Below, in pieces: positions 58,101 through 64,000 of a stretch of DNA of 64,000 nt (position 1 is its first letter; the number at the start of each line of letters is the position of its first letter). This DNA is from JAIEOG01 sp964519985 (GTDB taxonomy: Bacteria > Bdellovibrionota > FAC87 > UBA2466): positions 1 through 64,000 of the forward strand of contig CAZFMF010000007.1 in NCBI GenBank assembly GCA_964519985.1. Reading direction: 5' to 3'. The translations under genes were made by a program, and so were the position numbers. The notes below the pieces were generated by a model. It saw nothing but the letters and a program-made list of their open reading frames with translations, did no database searches and had not been told where the DNA came from.

Positions 58101-59132
58101 GAGCACGGAATTACTGCGCCGGTCACCAAAGAAAACGGTTTGCGTCGGCTTCAGCCGCCCATGCCCGTAATGCCACGCCAGTTCGTTTTCCGCGATTTGA
58201 CGGGCCAGTAGCTTGCGGCGCGTCGCGGAGGTGGCCGACGGCGAAGCGACGAACAAAAAGGAATTGGAAAACTCACCCAGCAGCCCGGCCTGCGCCAAAT
58301 GATCGAGGGCCAGCGGATCGGGAAAGAGCCGACGGGACGCGTGCCCGAGATAATCGTGAAACGGATTAAGCGCCGCCAGTTCGGCGGCGAGCGCGGGAGC
58401 GCGATCGACTAAAGCGGAGGCCACCACCGTGGTCGGCACTTTGTAATCCGGAAACGGAAAAAATGTGTCGATAGAATCGTAACCCGCGGCCGTCAAAAGT
58501 CCTTGGAGCACTTTGCGCGAAAACGTGCGCGGTGTGGGGGTGTCCGGGTAACCCACCACCGAATCAAAGAGTGTCGCGCGATGGTCCTCGGCCGAGGCAT
58601 TCCAATACTTCAGACCCAGGGCATTTTCGATCGCAAGGATGAGTACCCCGTCCGGCTTCAAAAACTCCCGACAGCGCTTGAGCAACCAAAGGTGGGGGGC
58701 CTCCCCCGTTTCCCTTAGAAAGAGTTCCGAGTATTCCAAAACCCCGACCAGACAGACGACATCAAACCGCCGTTCCGTCCGAAAATCTTGGAAGTTGCCC
58801 ACTTCACCGGCCCAGTTCTCCAAATCGGCCAGGCGCTCGGAAAGCACATCGAAACGCGCCTGCGTCCCTTCGACGACGTAGAGGCTTTTTGCCTGCTCGG
58901 CCACAAAACGCGAAACCGCGCCCATGCCGGCGCCCAGCTCCAAAACGTCTAGACCTTGAAACTGAAAGGGGCGCACGAGATTGGCCCGCTCGGGACAAAG
59001 ATGGTAACGGACCGGCCAGGACGCATAGTGTTCGGCGGCGATCGCCGTACGGGCGCTGCGATCCGAAGCTTGGCGGATCAGCGAGAGGATCCGCCCCTCG
59101 ATTTCCACCCCGTCCGAATATTCAATGTCCAT
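55098..59132 (-). CDS. giant methyltransferase / double GT2 glycosyltransferase
   Basis: The product is 1344 residues from the ATG at 59132 (GGAGGGG upstream). Residues of about 55-230 are a class I methyltransferase (LDVLELGAGMGAVSRF, VVCLVGVLEYSE). A middle region (about 230-570) may bind lipid or sugar and is followed by an Arg-rich helical part. Two GT2 domains follow: the first at about 775-1010 (KISIVMPVFNT, LLDHDDRLAP, SDEDKID), the second at about 1030-1270 (VSVVIPTRDRRDLL, LVNNDLRV, GGFDEKNLAVAYNDVDFCLR). It should build a surface polysaccharide or O-antigen-like chain and cap or tailor it by methylation. Confidence 0.92.
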   Translation of the reverse strand: MDIEYSDGVEIEGRILSLIRQASDRSARTAIAAEHYASWPVRYHLCPERANLVRPFQFQGLDVLELGAGMGAVSRFVAEQAKSLYVVEGTQARFDVLSERLADLENWAGEVGNFQDFRTERRFDVVCLVGVLEYSELFLRETGEAPHLWLLKRCREFLKPDGVLILAIENALGLKYWNASAEDHRATLFDSVVGYPDTPTPRTFSRKVLQGLLTAAGYDSIDTFFPFPDYKVPTTVVASALVDRAPALAAELAALNPFHDYLGHASRRLFPDPLALDHLAQAGLLGEFSNSFLFVASPSATSATRRKLLARQIAENELAWHYGHGRLKPTQTVFFGDRRSNSVLVRKTQLYSTEREAAATSERLGRLHWSALGPEPLQTGAPLRLLLARHAYFQEWECFSVLLESFIRWSLSRWGLKSGRLDGRALDAIFVNARLPDGSTYAPGVERSDFSLFDLEWRLESEMSPSWWILRNVFNLVRDEDLFTANAPFPSFAGLYETLCARFSVKSDLDGDLQREASLQAATSRGSVEHHRRLLDGMFRRSLPVPVLPRDPSVESARRHPPAAWAWDRGSLKRFLRKVPGALKRRLGRQLNRAPGAKRRLKGLARRLRSLFRVRHFVRPVRLHFLEADVPTAFTALTPDFPTGHLLLKFDGQMPESLTFGFRVEGRFVVQTLQPDANPWLVRVATPIESLTARGGALPALKVRRLSKLEVGLRLLPKGKLRDWAHPRRLRASVPAAVVEPYGAWVQAFGTLGEPEETAVREALRGCAFQPKISIVMPVFNTDEAWLREAIASVQGQLYENWQLCIADDASTSPIVRIVLEEAAAADARIQVVFRPRNGHISAASNSALEIAGGEFTALLDHDDRLAPHALATVVHALNAHPEADLLFSDEDKIDAFGRRFDPYFKSAWNPELFYSLNCVSHLSVFRTELLRRIGGFTPGLEGSQDYDLVLRATEHTTPERIYHLPDVLYHWRAIPGSVALGEGEKTYAHERAREAIRRHFDRKGTPVRVTEGSGHLHRVHYPVPHPEPGVSVVIPTRDRRDLLEPLVEDIFTRTDYGTFEVIVVDNQTTDPETLDYFRRLKQNPRVRILRYDAPFNFSAITNLAAREAKYPLLALVNNDLRVRHKSWLAEMVALAVRPEVGCVGAKLLYPNGTLQHAGVYLGIGGVADHLFRHWPGDSNVWRSRLRQIQAVSAVSAACLVVRKDVFAAVGGFDEKNLAVAYNDVDFCLRVRQSGLRNVWTPYAELTHVESASRGSDRDPAHRARFEREAAWMKKRWAGHLENDPHYSTAFSLKRPVAELAFPPRHTPFYRASSKARTHSLGSSPDKKAGSSNFEHTDSSSDIR

Positions 59133-59153
59133 TGCCCCTCCGAGCGGCACAGC

Positions 59154-60251
59154 CTACAGGGCGGCCACCCTATCCGCAACCGCCAGCGACGCCGTCCAGC
59201 CGGGAGACTCGATTCCCAGGCAGTGAACCCACCCACGATGGTTTTCCATCAGGAAATCCGGATGGGCTTGGCCATCCAAAAACAGTTTTGGCCGCACGCC
59301 AATCAGATCCGGTGAGAGATCTTCGGCCGCAAGCTCGGGGCAGTAGCGTTTGCCCGCATTGACAAAAGTCTCGCGAATCGCCTCCCAATCGCAGTCATAG
59401 GCTCCCGCGAGCGCGCCCGGACCGGGCGGCAACCAGTCGACATCGGGCCCCAAACGCACGCCCCCCGCCATATCGATCGTCAAATGCACACCCAGTCCAT
59501 CCCGATTGGGCACAGGATAAACCAGACGGCCAAAACGGCCTTGATAGCGAGCGGACAGGCGAAAATAGCGCCCCCGACAAAAACGGTGTTCGTACTTGGA
59601 CGTTTGGAGGGCCAGATTCGAAAGGGCCGCCGCCCCCAGTCCGGCGGCATTCACCACACGCTCGGCCCGCACGCGGAGGGTCCCTTGCGGCGACTCCACT
59701 TCAAGGTCCCAACCTCCCGACCCCGGCGCGACGGAAACAACCCGATGGCGGTAAGCGAAGGAAACCCCGCGGTTTTGCGCATCGCGCTCCAGCGCCGCCA
59801 TGAAACGATGGGTATCTAAAATACCGGACTCCGGAAAATGGAGGGCGCTTTGTACCCGCAGACTCGGCTCGGCCTGAGTCACCCGTTCGGCATTCCAAAA
59901 CTCCGCCGGTACCCCGAGGTGTCGACTGTGTTCGGCTAAACGATCGAGGTAAGCCCGTTCGTCCGGCACGGTGGCCACCGTCAGTTTCCCGCAAGATTGC
60001 CACGGCAAACCCTTGGCTTGGGCAAACGCCGTCAACCGCGCCCGCCCTTCGATGCAGAGTTTTGTTTTCCACGCATCCGCGGGATAGTGGATGCCGCTAT
60101 GGATCACTTCGCTGTTACGGCTAGAGGTTTCACGGCCGAATCCCGAATGCGTTTCGACCAAAAGCGTATTCGCGGTGCCACTGCGCGCCGCCACCGCGAG
60201 GCCAATCACCCCGCCCCCAATGATCAGCTGATCGCATTCGACGGGGGTCAT
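59154..60251 (-). CDS. lhgO: FAD-dependent oxidoreductase, LhgO type
   Basis: The 365-residue product has the dinucleotide-binding LIIGGGVIGLAVA (about 9-21), ETSSRNSEVIHSGIHYP (FAD contact, typical of L-2-hydroxyglutarate oxidase), GILDTHRFMAAL, VVNAAGLGA and a C-terminal CLGIESPGWTASLA. LhgO oxidises L-2-hydroxyglutarate to 2-oxoglutarate. Its place inside a polysaccharide operon, 3 bp before the GT gene, may mean a special role such as oxidation linked to sugar-nucleotide dehydrogenation; that is inference. Confidence 0.88.
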   Translation of the reverse strand: MTPVECDQLIIGGGVIGLAVAARSGTANTLLVETHSGFGRETSSRNSEVIHSGIHYPADAWKTKLCIEGRARLTAFAQAKGLPWQSCGKLTVATVPDERAYLDRLAEHSRHLGVPAEFWNAERVTQAEPSLRVQSALHFPESGILDTHRFMAALERDAQNRGVSFAYRHRVVSVAPGSGGWDLEVESPQGTLRVRAERVVNAAGLGAAALSNLALQTSKYEHRFCRGRYFRLSARYQGRFGRLVYPVPNRDGLGVHLTIDMAGGVRLGPDVDWLPPGPGALAGAYDCDWEAIRETFVNAGKRYCPELAAEDLSPDLIGVRPKLFLDGQAHPDFLMENHRGWVHCLGIESPGWTASLAVADRVAAL

Positions 60252-60254
60252 CGC

Positions 60255-62180
60255 CTACTGCCAAACCCGCGGTTCCCCGCGCGGCGGATCGGCCGGTGCC
60301 GCGCGATGGCCCTCGCCGGCGATCCGGTAGTTCGAGCCAATGAGCTGTTTCAAAACGTCGACCGAATCCGGATTGCCGGATTCCGCGAGCTCGATGATCC
60401 GCTTCAGCACCGGAGCCAGGGCGGGACTCGAGGTCTTAACCCCATCGCCCTTGGGCAAAATGAGAATGTCTGGATCCTCCGTCTGAATTTCGTTCCCGCA
60501 CAGATAGAGTTCTTCAAACATTTTCTCACCGGGTCGCAGACCGGTGAAAACGATCGGCACATCACTTTCATTGCGACCCATCAGCGCAATCAGACTCTTG
60601 GCGATGTCCATAATCTTAACCGGTTCGCCCATGCGTAAGATGCTGATGTCCCCCGGCTGCGCCATGGAGGCCGCCTTCAACACTAGGGAAACCGCCTCGG
60701 AGATCAGCATGAAGTAACGGGTCATGTCTTTATGCGTGATGGTGAGCGGCTCCCCGTTCTCGATCTGGGATTTGAGTAGCGGAATCAAACTGCCGCTACT
60801 CCCCAAGACGTTTCCAAATCGCACCGCGCAATAGCGTCTGCCGAGGCGCTCGCCGACTTCGGCCACCATCAATTCGCAGAGCCGCTTGGTCATGCCCATC
60901 ACGCCGACAGGATTGACGGCCTTGTCGGTGGAAATCAGAACGAACGTTTCGACGGCGTGCTTTTCCGCCGCCTCCAAAAGATTCTCGGTACCCCGCACAT
61001 TGTTAAGGATCGCGGAAACCGGATTCTGCTCGACCAAGTGCACGTGCTTATAGGCCGCGGCATGAAAAACCAGCTCGGGCGCGTGAGTTGCGAAAACTTT
61101 GGCGATGGCGTCACGGTCTTTGATATCCAAAAGCAACGGCACGATGGTCTGTTTGGCGACGTAGGAGGCCGGTCGCAGTTCCTGATCAATTTGGTAGAGA
61201 TTGAACTCCGAGTGATCGAGGAGGAGCAAAAGGCTCGGTTCGTGATCAAAAATCTGGCGCGCCAACTCGCTCCCAATCGATCCACCCGCCCCCGTGACCA
61301 GCACGCGTCGTCCGCGCACTAGCGCGCGCACATCATCCAACCGAACATTTTTGCGCGGTCGATTCAGCAAATCTTCCAATCCGATATTGCGTACCGATTG
61401 CAACCCGCCCGCGCCGGCTTCGACCGACTCATCCATCTGTCGGGCCTTGATTTTCTTGTTCCGGCAGATCTGCACGATGTCGCGCAGCAATTCGCCGGGT
61501 GGCTGGCCGATCGTCACGATCACTTCTTGCACACCGTACGCTTGGATGAGCCGCGCCAGGTCGGCACGCGTTCCGAGCACCTTGACACCGGCTACGATGC
61601 GGCCAACTTTGCTGGGATCGTCGTCGACAAAACCCACGATCTTAAAACCCAGTTGCCAGTCGACGCCAAACCGGTGCGCCAGCGCGCGACCGTTCAAGCC
61701 CGCGCCGTACAGCAGTGTCAAGCGACCGTGTTTGCGCAGGTTTTTCTCCGACTTCGATTCGTAAATCAAACGTCGCGCAAATCGGACGGAGCCCAAAAGA
61801 AAAGAAACCAGAAAAAGGTCAATAATGAAGACCGCGCGAGGCAACCGGCCAATGTCGACCATAAAGGACGAGGCAATGATTAAGACCGTGGAGGCGCCGA
61901 TCGCGCGAATGAAGCGGAAAGCGTCACTAAATGAAATAAACCGCCAAATAATGTCGTAAACGCCTAGCACCGTGAAGGTACCCAAACGCAACAATACAAA
62001 TAACGGCAGATAGCGATCCATGAGCATCGAATACTCATGGAAGTCGTCGAGTCCGAGACGTAGGTACAGACTGCCGTAAAAAGAAAGGACAATCAGAACC
62101 GCATCGGGGAGAACATGCCGGTAGTTCAAACGCCGAAAACGCAGCCAGACGATGCGGAATCGATCGAGAAGTGGCTTCAC
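60255..62180 (-). CDS. CapD/WbpM/PglF-like nucleotide-sugar 4,6-dehydratase
   Basis: The 641-residue product has about four N-terminal membrane helices (10-115), a first Rossmann region (LTLLYGAGLNGRALAHRF) and the catalytic domain from about 290: VLVTGAGGSIGSELARQIF, STDKAVNPVGVMGMTKRL. The MGMTK form, with Met where SDR enzymes have Tyr, is the hallmark of the WbpM group. It converts UDP-GlcNAc to a 4-keto-6-deoxy sugar. It overlaps the aminotransferase gene by 4 bp. Confidence 0.93.
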   Translation of the reverse strand: MKPLLDRFRIVWLRFRRLNYRHVLPDAVLIVLSFYGSLYLRLGLDDFHEYSMLMDRYLPLFVLLRLGTFTVLGVYDIIWRFISFSDAFRFIRAIGASTVLIIASSFMVDIGRLPRAVFIIDLFLVSFLLGSVRFARRLIYESKSEKNLRKHGRLTLLYGAGLNGRALAHRFGVDWQLGFKIVGFVDDDPSKVGRIVAGVKVLGTRADLARLIQAYGVQEVIVTIGQPPGELLRDIVQICRNKKIKARQMDESVEAGAGGLQSVRNIGLEDLLNRPRKNVRLDDVRALVRGRRVLVTGAGGSIGSELARQIFDHEPSLLLLLDHSEFNLYQIDQELRPASYVAKQTIVPLLLDIKDRDAIAKVFATHAPELVFHAAAYKHVHLVEQNPVSAILNNVRGTENLLEAAEKHAVETFVLISTDKAVNPVGVMGMTKRLCELMVAEVGERLGRRYCAVRFGNVLGSSGSLIPLLKSQIENGEPLTITHKDMTRYFMLISEAVSLVLKAASMAQPGDISILRMGEPVKIMDIAKSLIALMGRNESDVPIVFTGLRPGEKMFEELYLCGNEIQTEDPDILILPKGDGVKTSSPALAPVLKRIIELAESGNPDSVDVLKQLIGSNYRIAGEGHRAAPADPPRGEPRVWQ

Positions 62181-63283
62181 GCGCCTTCCAAGACGCTCTT
62201 CACCGCGGCGGCCACCTCAAGCTGGGCTTCGGTGGACAGCGTTGGCCAAATCGGCAACGAGATCACTTCTTCGGAAGCCTTGTCGGTGTGCGGAAGCGGC
62301 TGGTGCGGCATCGCTTTGTAGACAGTCAGTCGGTGCAACGGAACGGGATAGTAAATCATCGTACCAATGCCTTTTTCGGCCAGTTTTTCCGCCACGAGAT
62401 CGCGCTTCGCCGCCGGCACGCGAACGGTGTACTGGTGGAAGACGTGTTTGGCGCCCTCAACTTCCGTGGGGGTTAAGACATCCGAGCCCCGAAACACCTC
62501 CGCGTAGCGGGCCGCGACTTTCCGCCGCCCCTCATTCGATTCGTCGAGGTATTTCAACTTCACCCGCAAGACCGCCGCCTGCATCTCGTCCAAGCGCGAA
62601 TTGTAGCCGATGATTTCGTTGTAATATTTTTTGAGCGAACCGTGCACCCGCAGCATCCGGCATTGCTCGGCGAGCTTATCGTCATTGGTGGTCATCAAAC
62701 CGCCGTCGCCAAAACCGCCGAGATTCTTGGACGGAAAAAACGAAAAAGCGCCAATATCGCCGAAGGCGCCCAGTTTACGCCCTTGGTACTCGCCCCCCAT
62801 CGCTTGGGCCACGTCCTCTAATACCCTAATGCCGTGTTTCGCCGTGACGGCTAAAAGCTCATCCATCTTCACCGCATTGCCGTAGAGATGCACCGGAATC
62901 ACCGCCTTCGTTTTCGGGGTGATGCGCGCGGCGACCTGCTCGATGTTGAGATTGTAGCTATCAGGATCGATATCGACGAAAACCGGCGTCGCACCGACCA
63001 TGCTCACCGCTTCCGCGGTCGCAAAAAACGTGAAGGGAGTGGTGATCACTTCATCGCCCGGCCCTACGTTTAGAGCGCGCAGACCAATCACTAAGGCGTC
63101 CGTGCCGGAGTTGCATCCGATCGCGTATTTTACGCCGAGATAAGCCGCGATCTCTTTCTCAAATTCGCGAACATTGGGGCCGAGGATAAAATGAGTGGAG
63201 CGCGCGACTTGCTGCATCGCCTCGCTGAATTCGTTCCAATGCGCTTCGATCTCGGGTTTCAGATCCAGAATCGGGATTCTCAT
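62177..63283 (-). CDS. DegT/DnrJ/EryC1/StrS aminotransferase (WbpE-like)
   Basis: The 368-residue PLP enzyme shows IGCNSGTDALVIGLRAL, PFTFFATAEAV, VDIDPDSYNL, VIPVHLYGN and AFSFFPSKNLGGFGDGG with the PLP Lys near residue 188. This form, with HFILGPNVREFEKE near the start, fits the WbpE branch that aminates the 3-keto sugar in UDP-GlcNAc(3NAc)A synthesis. The neighbours on both sides are of the same pathway. Confidence 0.93.
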   Translation of the reverse strand: MRIPILDLKPEIEAHWNEFSEAMQQVARSTHFILGPNVREFEKEIAAYLGVKYAIGCNSGTDALVIGLRALNVGPGDEVITTPFTFFATAEAVSMVGATPVFVDIDPDSYNLNIEQVAARITPKTKAVIPVHLYGNAVKMDELLAVTAKHGIRVLEDVAQAMGGEYQGRKLGAFGDIGAFSFFPSKNLGGFGDGGLMTTNDDKLAEQCRMLRVHGSLKKYYNEIIGYNSRLDEMQAAVLRVKLKYLDESNEGRRKVAARYAEVFRGSDVLTPTEVEGAKHVFHQYTVRVPAAKRDLVAEKLAEKGIGTMIYYPVPLHRLTVYKAMPHQPLPHTDKASEEVISLPIWPTLSTEAQLEVAAAVKSVLEGA

Positions 63284-63293
63284 TTAGGCTCCT

Positions 63294-63878
63294 CTACTCG
63301 ACACGTCGCACGGAATCGGATCCCGTCCGGTCGTATTGCCGACCACAGTCCGAACACGCCGCGCGTGCCTCGCTGAATTTCAAAGTCCGGCCACATTCGC
63401 AGGCCCAACCGATAACCTTGCCGGGCACCCCCGCTACCAAGGCGTAGGACGGAACATCCTTCGTGACCACCGCGCCGGCGGCGACAAAAGCCCATTCACC
63501 GATCGTTGCCCCGCAAACGACGGTGGCATTGGCGCCGATGCTGGCCCCTTTCTTAATCAAGGTGGGATGGTAGTCGTCGCTCGTATTGCGGGGAAAGGCG
63601 GATCGCGGCGTGCGCACATTGGTAAAAACCATGCTGGGACCGCAGAAAACGAAGTCCTCCAGGATCACGCCTTCATAGAGCGAAACATTGTTTTGGATCT
63701 TGCAGCCGTTGCCAATTTTGACGTTTTTGGCGACGTAAACGTTCTGCCCCAAACTGCAGTTCTCGCCGATCACCGCTCCGTCGCTGACGTGACTAAAGTG
63801 CCAAACCCGCGAGCCCTTTCCGATCTGGGCTCCCGAATCCACGATTGCCGATGCGTGAACCGTAATGTCGTCCGCCAT
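63294..63878 (-). CDS. LbH-fold N-acetyltransferase (WbpD-like)
   Basis: The product is 194 residues from the ATG at 63878 (GAGGAAGAG upstream). It is a left-handed beta helix built of hexapeptide repeats (AIVDSGAQIGKGSRVW through GATIGEWAFVAAGAVVTKDVP), with VFTNVRTPRSAFPRN in the active-site region. The C-terminus has a zinc-ribbon-like CECGRTL...CSDCGRQY. It acetylates the 3-amino group added by the aminotransferase, as in the WbpD step. Confidence 0.92.
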   Translation of the reverse strand: MADDITVHASAIVDSGAQIGKGSRVWHFSHVSDGAVIGENCSLGQNVYVAKNVKIGNGCKIQNNVSLYEGVILEDFVFCGPSMVFTNVRTPRSAFPRNTSDDYHPTLIKKGASIGANATVVCGATIGEWAFVAAGAVVTKDVPSYALVAGVPGKVIGWACECGRTLKFSEARAACSDCGRQYDRTGSDSVRRVE

Positions 63879-63886
63879 TCTCTTCC

Positions 63887-64000
63887 TCAAAGCAAAACGA
63901 TATTGTCCCGCCGCGCAACGCCTTTCGTCGCGTTGCGCGTGTCCAAGACCCATTTCGCATTTGCCGCCACCCAGCCGTAGTCGACGCCGGAGTGGTCGGT
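63887..64000 (-). CDS. UDP-sugar 6-dehydrogenase (WbpA/WecC-like), C-terminal end only
   Basis: The last 37 codons of a gene that continues beyond the window edge. TDHSGVDYGWVAANAKWVLDTRNA is the conserved final block of UDP-GlcNAc/UDP-glucose 6-dehydrogenases, followed by a short tail ending DNIVLL. The stop TGA (63887-63889) is 8 bp before the acetyltransferase start, so it is the upstream gene of the same operon. The choice of WbpA-type over Ugd is from context. Confidence 0.85.
   Translation of the reverse strand, partial: TDHSGVDYGWVAANAKWVLDTRNATKGVARRDNIVLL

Overview
The window is 64 kb of a GC-rich (roughly 58 percent by eye) chromosome from a diderm bacterium. It carries many lipoprotein signal peptides, an outer-membrane barrel protein, Cu/Zn superoxide dismutase, and a conserved gap-pgk-tpiA-secG-tRNA-Leu block. 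The abundance of unrecognised secreted proteins, a TMTC-like membrane glycosyltransferase and an M16 protease pair would fit the Bdellovibrionota or a related deltaproteobacterial-type lineage. No rRNA or marker gene here settles the taxonomy, so that is inference.

Layout. 0-3.7 kb: a SAM methyltransferase, small lipoproteins, two adjacent exported-protein genes each broken by a short tandem duplication, and an MNT/HEPN gene pair beside a tRNA-Leu(UAA). 3.8-18.9 kb: an MFS transporter, several secreted or low-complexity proteins (one Gly/Tyr-rich), a subtilisin-type protease, a YceI protein, a glycosyltransferase plus TMTC-like pair, and an S41 protease. 18.9-23.7 kb: a trehalose block of otsB, a membrane-anchored sensor-like otsA fusion, and a divergent GH15 glucosidase/trehalase. 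23.7-29.9 kb: two divergent superoxide dismutases, a PmtA-like methyltransferase and unrecognised exported proteins.

29.9-34.6 kb is an accessory region. It holds a ParE/RelE-type toxin truncated by an in-frame stop with an intact HTH antitoxin, a RadC-like JAB protein with XRE regulators, and a 2.3 kb insert carrying a Fic protein and three overlapping small genes. The insert is bounded by a 19-bp copy of the 3' end of tRNA-Leu(GAG), the usual sign of site-specific integration. 34.6-39.9 kb is core metabolism: secG, tpiA, pgk and gap on the minus strand, with a YhaM-like exonuclease and a HisN-like phosphatase diverging from gap.

39.9-46.5 kb holds three tandem paralogues of about 720-737 residues of unknown function, all secreted. 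Each has its own TATAAT box ending 6-7 nt before the ATG, which predicts leaderless transcripts. The methyltransferase at the left edge has the same arrangement. 46.6-55.2 kb has a His-rich metal-binding-type protein, an operon of lipoprotein, outer-membrane protein, catalytic M16 and non-catalytic M16 proteins, and a ComEC-like metallo-hydrolase lipoprotein. 55.1-64.0 kb is a surface-polysaccharide cluster: a giant methyltransferase/double-GT2 protein, an LhgO-like oxidoreductase, a CapD/WbpM-like dehydratase, a WbpE-like aminotransferase, a WbpD-like acetyltransferase and the end of a UDP-sugar 6-dehydrogenase.

The most distinctive signals are the triplicated leaderless gene array, the mini-island in tRNA-Leu, and the unusual number of small lesions in accessory and exported-protein genes.
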